DNA from: Flavobacteriia bacterium
GTDB lineage: Bacteria > Bacteroidota > Bacteroidia > Flavobacteriales_D > Crocinitomicaceae
Reading direction: 5' to 3'
NCBI GenBank assembly: GCA_947462925.1
Contig: CANHQP010000030.1
Location: 1 to 41,328, forward strand
DNA: 41,328 nt
Every line of letters starts with the position of its first letter. Position 1 is the stretch's first letter. Under the pieces are notes generated by a model that saw nothing but the letters and a program-made list of their open reading frames with translations, did not search any database and had not been told where the DNA came from. The position numbers and the translations under genes are program-made. Of this stretch, positions 17,601-24,056 are shown piece by piece.

Positions 17601-18116
17601 CTTTTTGAAATCTACATATTCTATTGTAACTGTTGATTTTCGACTTGGAATTTCTTTTTCTAAACTGAAATAATTGTTGGTTTGCTCACTCATAAACATT
17701 TTTTCAGAATGAGAAGCTTGCATTTTATTGTTGTCGTCAATTCTAAACCACAAATGAGGATCTGCTGCCAGAATAATATTTGAAGATTCGCCCTCGCGAA
17801 TAATCATCATTCCTTCAAAACTAAAAAAACGGGTAATTCCCGCTCCGATAATGATAATGATGAAAGATATGTGAAAAGTCAACATGGCGATTTTCTCTCT
17901 CTGAAACATGCGGTATCTGAAAATATTCGCAATCAAATTGATTGTCAAATAAATCAACAAACACTCAAACCAAAAAGCATTGTAAATCATCAATTTGGCC
18001 GTTTGAATATCGTAAATTGATTCAATCATTGTGGCTGCTCCGATTGCCAATAAAAAGACCAACATTGCTAAAGCCATCATGCGCATGGAGAAAAGCGCTT
18101 TTGAAAATTTTTCCAT
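14691..18116 (-). CDS. ccsBA: CcsB-CcsA (ResB-ResC) fusion for cytochrome c biogenesis, system II
   Basis: The 1141-residue membrane protein exports haem and attaches it to apocytochrome c. ResB-like part: membrane segments at about 10-35, 45-67 and 77-97, a periplasmic beta-rich domain to about 440, then a segment near 445-467. A second hydrophobic stretch (487-505) ends in NNGFAQE like a signal peptide. It is followed by a His-rich patch (HNHEDHAGHNHAHEK, about 509-523) and a helical periplasmic domain to about 755. CcsA-like part: six or more segments with the haem-handling WWD motif WANESWGRYWGWDPKETW (962-979) and flanking external His at about 811 and 1031. Start at 18116 is chosen because a TAATTTTG promoter lies between it and the ATG at 18155. 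Confidence 0.92.
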   Translation of the reverse strand: MEKFSKALFSMRMMALAMLVFLLAIGAATMIESIYDIQTAKLMIYNAFWFECLLIYLTINLIANIFRYRMFQREKIAMLTFHISFIIIIIGAGITRFFSFEGMMIIREGESSNIILAADPHLWFRIDDNNKMQASHSEKMFMSEQTNNYFSLEKEIPSRKSTVTIEYVDFKKKQVDSLLISDTIKTGVLDIVTGGMNSTFVGPSGFVMVGDVALSYDKKNAMPGISITRNKGQLMIETKVPVRYLPMSQMKAFRQSGLTPPDSLYTEIPTDSMVPFLSTTLYQVNGEQFVFKREIPHAKMVKMSSGKKKVGIDILTLKITDGNKSKVVELEGGYGQIPTKHMFTFNGLTYQMQYGSTMFELPFFILCRNFTLDQYPGSDVASSFSSDVTIQDEKNHYTRDQRIFMNNVMDYNGFRFFQSAYDLDDPNTPENEEGTRLSVNQDWLGTNVTYLGYLLMAIGMVLSIFARNGRFKELQEKIKKSRLRRESALMILLMVSMSFFNNGFAQETHNHEDHAGHNHAHEKQMVPQKPIFRIASEEQSKELASLLVQDFKGRIIPFQTMCNELLSKVYGSKSYNGKNAVQTVMSMHMYPDHWLSEKIISVPSAVREELKLSSYASFKDLIDANGQLKFIDKYNAAHKKLESKRNEFEKKIIKLVERHQVLNSIFSWQYMKLIPLKNDAKNNWYVPLSMDLMQKDSISSSFALQYLSALDEGCKTNSYGDATDKLNALKKFQRIVGGEFAPSETHVKWEIRYNNMNVFKNSMYSYLLIGMVLLIIFFIRIFVHPTPASERKFKRISIPFVVLISIIFIYHGSGLAMRWYISGHAPWSNGYEAVVFIGWVTMIAGFIFSKKNPVVLAGTAILAFFMIFVSEMSLLDPEITPLQPVLKSYWLMIHVAIITGSYGFLGLGAILGFFNQILYVFRNKINGKRITAHIGEITYISELTMTIGLFMLTIGTFLGGIWANESWGRYWGWDPKETWALVSVLVYAVILHLRYIPQLSNKFTFNVVSFWGYTSILFTFFGVNFYLTGLHSYASEEGLAEVPKWIFWTIFGFYVFTEFAAFRYQIYKSQTGKLPFQHFIKKLVISLAILWIVYILQLIFIKQGFDLEVIYTYFELTGWFVLIIGIMAVLNAVRKKSTVEL

Positions 18117-18142
18117 ATAAAAAATTATTTTCTTCGTGGATG

Positions 18143-18150
18143 CAAAATTA
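18143..18150 (-). promoter_or_regulatory. TAnnTTTG promoter element that fixes the ccsBA start
   Basis: TAATTTTG on the minus strand lies 27 bases before ATG 18116 but inside the longer reading frame from 18155. Transcripts beginning about seven bases downstream could only use the inner ATG. Confidence 0.55.
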
Positions 18151-18218
18151 CGCATTCATCGGCGGTTTAGCGACTAAAAAATAAAATTATTTAGCTTGTT
18201 TTTTGTTAAAAATAATCC

Positions 18219-18578
18219 TCAATATTCGTTAATTGACAATAACACCAAAGTGCATGCAATTTCTGTTGAAATACCATTGGATTCAAGTAAATCTTGAAAA
18301 GTTTCATTTTCCGTTCCGGGGTTAAAAATGACGCGTTTTGGTTTTAAATCAATGATTTTTTGGTAATATTCAACTTGATTTTGTGGATTGAGATACAAAG
18401 TAACCGTATCCACTTTCCAATTTGGATTCCATTCAGTTTCGATTTCAATCCCATCAATTTGAGATTTCATTCTTCCAAAAGCACAAACCGAATGACCGTG
18501 ATTCAATAAACTTTTGACTGCTTTGTATGCGTATTTTTCAGGACGATTGCTTGCTCCGATGACTAATGTTGGTTTCAT
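18219..18578 (-). CDS. CoA-binding-domain protein (YccU-like)
   Basis: From ATG 18578 the protein has 119 residues, essentially one Rossmann-like CoA_binding_2 domain: LVIGASNRPEKYAYKAVKSLL at the N-terminus for nucleotide binding, a central VDTVTLYLNP strand, and KRVIFNPGTENETF late in the fold. Family members bind CoA in vitro, but their cellular role is unknown. A TTG start at 18608 would add ten residues before the first strand and is less likely. It follows the zinc-ribbon gene but is separated from it by a terminator. Confidence 0.85.
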   Translation of the reverse strand: MKPTLVIGASNRPEKYAYKAVKSLLNHGHSVCAFGRMKSQIDGIEIETEWNPNWKVDTVTLYLNPQNQVEYYQKIIDLKPKRVIFNPGTENETFQDLLESNGISTEIACTLVLLSINEY

Positions 18579-18638
18579 AAATTTGAAATTAATTTGTAGA
18601 ATTTTCAACTAAGTTAGAGAAAATTATTCCGCAAAAAA

Positions 18639-18660
18639 AAAGTCACTCGAAAGTGACTTT
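18639..18660 (-). terminator. Rho-independent terminator after the zinc-ribbon gene
   Basis: Arms AAAGTCACT and AGTGACTTT (9 bp) flank a four-base loop. Read on the minus strand the hairpin is followed by a run of about nine T, and it lies 22 bases after the stop at 18682. Confidence 0.85.
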
Positions 18661-18681
18661 AAATTATTTTGAACAAAAAGA

Positions 18682-19428
18682 TTAAGCTTCTTGTGTCGGA
18701 ACTAAAATTCTTCCACAGTGCTCGCACACGATTACTTTTCTTTTTGTTTGAATGTCTAATTGACGTTGTGGTGGGATTTTGTTGAAACATCCACCGCAAG
18801 AATCACGATCAACGGGAACAACTGCTAAACCATTTTTTGCATTTTCTCTCAAACGGTTGTAAGCAATTACCAAACGCTCATCGATCAAAGATTTCGCTTT
18901 GTCAGATTTCGCTGTCAATGCATCTTCTTCTTTTTGAGTTTCACTCACGATTTCGTCCAATTCCGCTTTTTTAGCAGCCAAATCACCTTTGCGTAAATCC
19001 AAACGTGTTTTTGCTTCTTCCATCACTTCTTTCTTGCCTGACATACCAAATTTTGATTCTTTGATACGTTTTTCATGCAATTTGATTTCCAAAGTTTGAA
19101 ACTCGATTTCTTTGTCTAAAGATTCAAATTCACGGTTATTTCTAACGTTATTTTGTTGTTCTTTATATTTCAAAATCGCTGCTTCTGCATCTTTCATTGC
19201 ATTCTTACGATCTGCAGCCTCTTGATCTAAATCTTTGATTTCGTCTTGTAATTTCTTCAAACGAGTCTCCAATCCAATCAATTCGTCTTCCAAATCTTGC
19301 ACTTCCAAAGGCAATTCACCTCTGATAGTTCGGATTCTATCAATTTCAGAATCAATTTTCTGTAATTCAAAAAGGGCGTCTAATCTCTCCGCCACTGATA
19401 CTTCTTTTTTAGTCGCTGCTCCAGCCAT
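18682..19428 (-). CDS. Coiled-coil hairpin protein with C4 zinc ribbon (CT398-like)
   Basis: The 248-residue protein is almost all heptad-rich coiled coil from about 10 to 185 (charged Glu/Lys repeats with a turn near the middle). It ends with a zinc ribbon whose ligands are C211, C214, C235 and C238 (CGGC ... CEHC). This is the zf-RING_7/C4-type zinc-ribbon family, first known from Chlamydia CT398; reported partners include RNA polymerase sigma54 factors and secretion components, but no general function is settled. It sits three bases after nif3, a common pairing in Bacteroidota, and shares its promoter. Confidence 0.88.
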   Translation of the reverse strand: MAGAATKKEVSVAERLDALFELQKIDSEIDRIRTIRGELPLEVQDLEDELIGLETRLKKLQDEIKDLDQEAADRKNAMKDAEAAILKYKEQQNNVRNNREFESLDKEIEFQTLEIKLHEKRIKESKFGMSGKKEVMEEAKTRLDLRKGDLAAKKAELDEIVSETQKEEDALTAKSDKAKSLIDERLVIAYNRLRENAKNGLAVVPVDRDSCGGCFNKIPPQRQLDIQTKRKVIVCEHCGRILVPTQEA

Positions 19429-19431
19429 GTG

Positions 19432-20526
19432 CTAAAAATAATTAATAGGATTTGTATTTACCCTTGTATTATGAACCGCAAATTTAGCAAAATTTTTGGT
19501 CAAAACCTCGACAATTAAATTTGTTGTGAATTGTTCGCTTTCATAATGTCCAATATCCGCTATAATCAATTGATTTTCAGAATCAAAAAAATCATGATAT
19601 TTATAATCTCCCGTAATAAAAATATCAGCTTTTTGCTGAATGGCTTGTGGCAAGAGAAAACTTCCCGATCCACCGCAAAATGCAACGCGTCTAATTTTCC
19701 GATCTAAAAGGTCTGTATGTCGAATGCAACCGCAATGAAAAGTTTGCTTCAATTTCGCCAAAAAAGTCAATGCATCCATCGGATTTTTCAATTCTCCAAT
19801 CATTCCACTTCCTTCCGTTTGATTTACATTACTCAAAGGGATTACATCGTAAGCAACTTCCTCATAAGGATGCGCTTCTTTCATTGCTGAAATCACTTTT
19901 GATAAAATGTGATTGGAAACCAAAACTTCAATTTTCGATTCTTCGCTCAATGAACGCATGTCAATTTTTCCTTCAAATGGATTTGCACCTTCCGTTGGCT
20001 TAAAAGCGCCAATTCCGTTTTGCACAAAATCGCATTCTGCATAATTGCCAATCTTTCCTGCGCCGGCATCAAAAAGCGCTTTTTCAATTACTGAAACATA
20101 ATCATTTGGACAATAAACAACCAATTTACTCAAAACGCCTTCGTTTGGAAACAAAATTCGCGGATTTTCAATCTCTAGCCTGCGCGCAATCTCAGCATTG
20201 ACGCCATGAATCGAATGATCTAAATTGGTATGAATGGCATAAATTGCCAAATCGTTTTTAATGGCTTTGATGACAGTTCTCTCGACATAATTTTTGCCAT
20301 TGAACTTCTTCAAACCTTTGAAAACAATCGGATGATGTGCAATAATTAAATTCGCTCCCAATTCAATTGCCTCTTCTAAAACTTCTTCCGTGCAATCCAA
20401 ACAAACCAAAACGCCAGTAATTTCTTGCGCTGCATCGCCGACAATCAAACCGCAATTGTCATAACTTGCTTGACTAGATAAAGGTGCAATGTTTTCCAAA
20501 AAGGAAGTAACTTCTTTGATTTGCAT
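19432..20526 (-). CDS. Nif3-like dinuclear metal centre protein with PII-like insertion
   Basis: The 364-residue protein has the Nif3/YbgI metal ligands: H64-H65 in IAHHPIVFKGLKKF, D105 in HTNLDHS, and ADIGHYESE near the C-terminus. About 100 residues between the halves match the PII-like insert seen in the long version of the family (LVVYCPNDYVSVIEKALFDAGAGKIGNY). The family forms toroidal hexamers; its enzymatic role is often described as GTP cyclohydrolase I type 2-like but is not established. It is the first gene of a two-gene operon with the zinc-ribbon protein and is led by TACATTTG. Confidence 0.9.
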   Translation of the reverse strand: MQIKEVTSFLENIAPLSSQASYDNCGLIVGDAAQEITGVLVCLDCTEEVLEEAIELGANLIIAHHPIVFKGLKKFNGKNYVERTVIKAIKNDLAIYAIHTNLDHSIHGVNAEIARRLEIENPRILFPNEGVLSKLVVYCPNDYVSVIEKALFDAGAGKIGNYAECDFVQNGIGAFKPTEGANPFEGKIDMRSLSEESKIEVLVSNHILSKVISAMKEAHPYEEVAYDVIPLSNVNQTEGSGMIGELKNPMDALTFLAKLKQTFHCGCIRHTDLLDRKIRRVAFCGGSGSFLLPQAIQQKADIFITGDYKYHDFFDSENQLIIADIGHYESEQFTTNLIVEVLTKNFAKFAVHNTRVNTNPINYF

Positions 20527-20550
20527 AATTTATTCGATTGAATTCACTTG

Positions 20551-20558
20551 CAAATGTA
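20551..20558 (-). promoter_or_regulatory. TAnnTTTG promoter element of the nif3/zinc-ribbon operon
   Basis: TACATTTG on the minus strand ends 24 bases before the nif3 ATG at 20526. The match to the Bacteroidota -7 consensus is exact. Confidence 0.55.
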
Positions 20559-20565
20559 GAACTTT

Positions 20566-20587
20566 CAATTGGGAAAAAAGCCAATTG
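20566..20587 (-). terminator. Weak hairpin after the SpoIIE-phosphatase gene
   Basis: CAATTGG and CCAATTG arms enclose an eight-base loop, 15 bases after the stop at 20602 on the minus strand. There is no T-run after the stem (the T-run is in the loop), so terminator function is doubtful. Confidence 0.3.
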
Positions 20588-20601
20588 ATTCAAAGTCGAA
20601 A

Positions 20602-22461
20602 TTATTTCAGTTGTGAAAAATGAAATGGGTCTATCATTACCATCGTGCAATCGTCTGTTTGTTCATTTTCAGCTTTCCAATTTTCAAATTCAAACATGAT
20701 TTTATCGAACAAAAAATCAATTCCTTTTTCCAAATTAGAATTGACGATGGATTTTATCTCTTTTCTCCCCCACTTTTTATCTTTTTCCCCACCAAATTGA
20801 TCTGAGATTCCATCTGAAAAAACTAGAATTCTATCTGTTTGAAATAATTGTATCGAAAATGATTTAAACGAGTCGTGGTGCGTATCGGTCCAACCAATTG
20901 GCATTCTTTGACCTTTTAACTCAACAATTTCACCAGAATCGATAATCCAAACTGAAAGATTTGCCCCAGAAAAATTCATGGTTTTATCTCGGTAATCAAT
21001 GGAAAAAAGGGCAATATCCATTCCGTCATATCTTCGATCATTGTTGCGATTGAGTCTGTGCGACACGTTCCACCTGAGTTGATTCAAAATTTCGCCTGAA
21101 TCATAAACACCTTTTCCAATTATTTCATCCAATGACTGCATTCCAAAAATACTCAACATTGCCCCAGAAACGCCGTGACCTGTGCAATCCGCCAAGGCAA
21201 AAAATCGCAAATCTACCTCTTCAGTTGAAATACTTTTTGACCAATAAAAATCACCACCAACCAAATCTTTCGATTGAAAAAAAAGTCTGCATTTTTCAAA
21301 AAAAGCATTCAATTCTTTGGTATTAGACATCAAACTTTGTTGAATGTCTTTTGCATATCTCATTCCTTGATATATTTCATCGTGCTTCAAGATAAGTTCT
21401 TCGTTTTTCTCCTTCAACGTTTTTGTTCGCCTTTCTACTCGCTCTTCAAGTAAACGAAAATCACTACTTATTTTATTACTTAATTGCAAAAAGTGAATCA
21501 TTAGTTTACCAAACTCATTTTTGGGAATGTTTAATTTTAGAACTTCAACCTCTGAATAGTTACTTTTAATGTATTTCTCCATTGTTTTTTGAAGTTGCGT
21601 CACAGAATGACTCAAAATTTTAGAAAAATAAATGGAAAGAATGATCGCAATCACTAAGATCGAAACATAGATAACGACATTAAATTGTTGGATATTTTTA
21701 GAATGAAACAAATTGTAATTCAACAAATTATTTCTAGTCTCATGTAATATCTTTAACTTTTTGCGATGATCTTTTTTCCAGACTTGATAAATATTCGATT
21801 CGTTCGTGAAAATTCTTTGGATAGAAGTTGAATAAATTGTGAACTCAGAATCATATTGATTCATTTCTCTTGGGAAATCTGGACTTAAACGCCACTTTTG
21901 AATTGCATGGTGAATTTTCCATGCGTACAAGTCCTTTTTGCGCAACAAAAAATCTTTTTCATCTCTTCTGATACTCAATAATTTCTCTAAATCAACCCCT
22001 GGCTTTCGTTCGAGTTTATGCACTATTTTTCGCATAGAACCAATAGCTCCAAGATCTTTAAAACCTGTCTTAGAGAGTAAAATCAACAATTGACCTTCAG
22101 TTTTAGAAATGACATTCAAGTCTTTGAAATATTGTTTATCAATGAATTCATTCCTCAATCCATTTTTGACAATTTCATTTTGCAGAACATGCGTTGATTT
22201 TAATTTATGGCGCGTCCAGAATAACGCTGAATTTCTTATGGCTATTTCTTTATTGCTAGCCAGATAATCCCACGAACTCGGATTAGCAATCCAAAAATTG
22301 ATTTTTTCATAGTGATTATTTAATTCTTGAGTCAGCTGGTCAACTTGCTGCAAATGGATTTGGTATGCTGAAATGCGTTGAAATTGATAATTATTAAATG
22401 CACATATGATGACCAAAACACCGCAAAAAACACCAAATATTGACAAAAACAATTTCCTCAT
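20602..22461 (-). CDS. Membrane-anchored SpoIIE-type PP2C phosphatase with periplasmic sensor
   Basis: From ATG 22461 the protein is 619 residues. A membrane segment (4-25) precedes a roughly 230-residue helical periplasmic region of no recognised family. A second membrane segment follows (261-283), then a HAMP-like linker, a coiled coil (about 335-380) and a SpoIIE/PP2C phosphatase domain (390-615). Metal-binding Asp are D404 in VGGDFYW, D425 in LADCTGHG and D550 in VFSDGISDQFG, with the terminal EQTDDCTM motif also present. Such enzymes dephosphorylate anti-anti-sigma or STAS proteins in response to a signal. No STAS or RsbW partner lies beside it. A GACCTTTG box at about 22477-22484, between this ATG and a weaker upstream start, supports the choice. 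Confidence 0.88.
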   Translation of the reverse strand: MRKLFLSIFGVFCGVLVIICAFNNYQFQRISAYQIHLQQVDQLTQELNNHYEKINFWIANPSSWDYLASNKEIAIRNSALFWTRHKLKSTHVLQNEIVKNGLRNEFIDKQYFKDLNVISKTEGQLLILLSKTGFKDLGAIGSMRKIVHKLERKPGVDLEKLLSIRRDEKDFLLRKKDLYAWKIHHAIQKWRLSPDFPREMNQYDSEFTIYSTSIQRIFTNESNIYQVWKKDHRKKLKILHETRNNLLNYNLFHSKNIQQFNVVIYVSILVIAIILSIYFSKILSHSVTQLQKTMEKYIKSNYSEVEVLKLNIPKNEFGKLMIHFLQLSNKISSDFRLLEERVERRTKTLKEKNEELILKHDEIYQGMRYAKDIQQSLMSNTKELNAFFEKCRLFFQSKDLVGGDFYWSKSISTEEVDLRFFALADCTGHGVSGAMLSIFGMQSLDEIIGKGVYDSGEILNQLRWNVSHRLNRNNDRRYDGMDIALFSIDYRDKTMNFSGANLSVWIIDSGEIVELKGQRMPIGWTDTHHDSFKSFSIQLFQTDRILVFSDGISDQFGGEKDKKWGRKEIKSIVNSNLEKGIDFLFDKIMFEFENWKAENEQTDDCTMVMIDPFHFSQLK

Positions 22462-22565
22462 GATCAAAAAGTCTTGTCGCAAAGGTCTTGAATCCAAATC
22501 AAGGCACTTTTAACCAAATATCAATCATACATTAAGTTTTAAATTAATTTATTAACCTTATTCCC

Positions 22566-22573
22566 TATTTTTG
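22566..22573 (+). promoter_or_regulatory. TAnnTTTG promoter element of the GlcD-type oxidase gene
   Basis: TATTTTTG ends 18 bases before ATG 22592. The longer frame would start with the TTG inside this element (22571), which argues for the ATG. Confidence 0.55.
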
Positions 22574-22591
22574 AAACCAAATTACCATTCG

Positions 22592-23986
22592 ATGTACAAA
22601 ACAATTGATAGTTCAGACATTGCTTTTTTTAAAAATCTATTGGGAAATAGATGTTTTACTGAAGATGAAATTAGACTGGAATATGGTCATGATGAAACAG
22701 AAGACTTACAATTCTTCCCAGATTTAGTGGTCAAACCGAGTTCTGTGGAAGAAGTTTCTGCAGTTCTAAAATACTGTTTTGAAAATACGATCGTGGTAAC
22801 TCCTTCTGGCGCAAGAACTGGCTTGAGCGGTGGTGCTCTACCTATTGAAAAAGGCATCGCACTATCGATGGAAAAATTCAACAAAATCATCGAAATTGAT
22901 GAGAAAAACCATCAAGTAACAACTGAACCTGGCGTAATAACCCAAGTTTTACAAAATGCTGTGAAAGAGAAAGGTTTATTTTATCCACCAGATCCAGCGA
23001 GTAAAGGAAGTTGTTTTATTGGTGGAAATGTTTCTGAAAATTCTGGAGGACCCAAAGCGGTGAAATACGGCGTGACGAAAGATTATGTTTTAAATCTAGA
23101 AGTCGTTTTGCCAAATGGAGAAATTATTTGGACTGGCGCCAACGTTTTGAAAAATGCAACAGGATATAATTTGACACAGTTAATTGTCGGAAGCGAAGGA
23201 ACGTTAGGTGTCATCACGAAAATTGTGATGCGACTTATTCCACATCCAACAACAGATTTGTTGATGCTCGTTCCATTTTTCGACGCTCAAAAAGCCTGTG
23301 AAGCCGTTGCTGCCATTTTTCAAGCAGGCATTACACCAAGTGGCCTGGAATTCATGGAGCGCGACGCACTATTGTGGACTTTGCCTTATGAACCAGATAC
23401 AATTATCGAGGTGAAAGACAATCATGCAGCACATTTATTAATTGAAGTAGATGGTTTTGATGCAGATCAATTGATGCTAGATTGTGAGAAAACTTTAAGC
23501 GTCTTGGAAAATTTTGAAACTGACGAAGTGTTATTCGCCGACAGTCAAGCACAAAAGGAACAACTATGGAAATTGCGCAGAAAAGTAGGTGAAGCGGTTA
23601 AATCTCATTCTATTTATAAGGAAGAAGATACGGTTGTTCCGAGATTTGAGCTTCCTAATTTGTTATCGGCAGTAAAAAGAATTGGAAATCAATACGGTTT
23701 TAAATCGGTTTGCTACGGTCATGCAGGCGATGGAAACTTGCATATCAATATTATCAAAGGTGATTTATCAGATCATTTTTGGGATAATGAACTTTCAGGA
23801 GCAATCTCCGAACTTTTCAGGGAAGTAATCGCTATGGGCGGAACAATCTCTGGCGAGCATGGAATCGGACTCGTTCAAAAACAATACATGCCACTGGCGT
23901 TCAATGAAATTCAATTGAACTTGATGCGCAATATCAAATTGGTTTTTGATCCAAAATTGATTTTGAATCCAGGGAAGATTTTTTAA
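22592..23986 (+). CDS. FAD-linked 2-hydroxyacid oxidase (GlcD / D-lactate dehydrogenase-like)
   Basis: From ATG 22592 the enzyme has 464 residues, the size of a single GlcD-type subunit. The FAD-binding domain (PCMH type) shows PSGARTGLSGGA and DPASKGSCFIGGNVSENSGG for pyrophosphate and flavin contacts. The C-terminal oxidase domain has CYGHAGDGNLHINI and GGTISGEHGIG, the metal/substrate His motifs, and ends in the family tail FDPKLILNPGKIF. It oxidises glycolate, D-lactate or a similar 2-hydroxyacid. There is no GlcE or iron-sulphur GlcF partner nearby, so a stand-alone D-lactate dehydrogenase is somewhat more likely. It converges on the PorE-like gene. Confidence 0.88.
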   Translation: MYKTIDSSDIAFFKNLLGNRCFTEDEIRLEYGHDETEDLQFFPDLVVKPSSVEEVSAVLKYCFENTIVVTPSGARTGLSGGALPIEKGIALSMEKFNKIIEIDEKNHQVTTEPGVITQVLQNAVKEKGLFYPPDPASKGSCFIGGNVSENSGGPKAVKYGVTKDYVLNLEVVLPNGEIIWTGANVLKNATGYNLTQLIVGSEGTLGVITKIVMRLIPHPTTDLLMLVPFFDAQKACEAVAAIFQAGITPSGLEFMERDALLWTLPYEPDTIIEVKDNHAAHLLIEVDGFDADQLMLDCEKTLSVLENFETDEVLFADSQAQKEQLWKLRRKVGEAVKSHSIYKEEDTVVPRFELPNLLSAVKRIGNQYGFKSVCYGHAGDGNLHINIIKGDLSDHFWDNELSGAISELFREVIAMGGTISGEHGIGLVQKQYMPLAFNEIQLNLMRNIKLVFDPKLILNPGKIF

Positions 23987-24004
23987 AAAAATATCATTTC
24001 AAAG

Positions 24005-24037
24005 AAAAACCCCGAGACTTTTAATCTCGGGGTTTTT
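24005..24037. terminator. Strong bidirectional terminator between GlcD-like and PorE-like genes
   Basis: AAAAACCCCGAGA and TCTCGGGGTTTTT form a perfect 13-bp stem with a seven-base loop and provide A/T tracts on both sides, serving both convergent genes. Confidence 0.9.
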
Positions 24038-24056
24038 CATTTTATTTCGTTTCTAA

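Noticed and set aside
18117..18155. ccsBA start at ATG 18155
   Set aside because: The promoter element TAATTTTG lies inside that extension.
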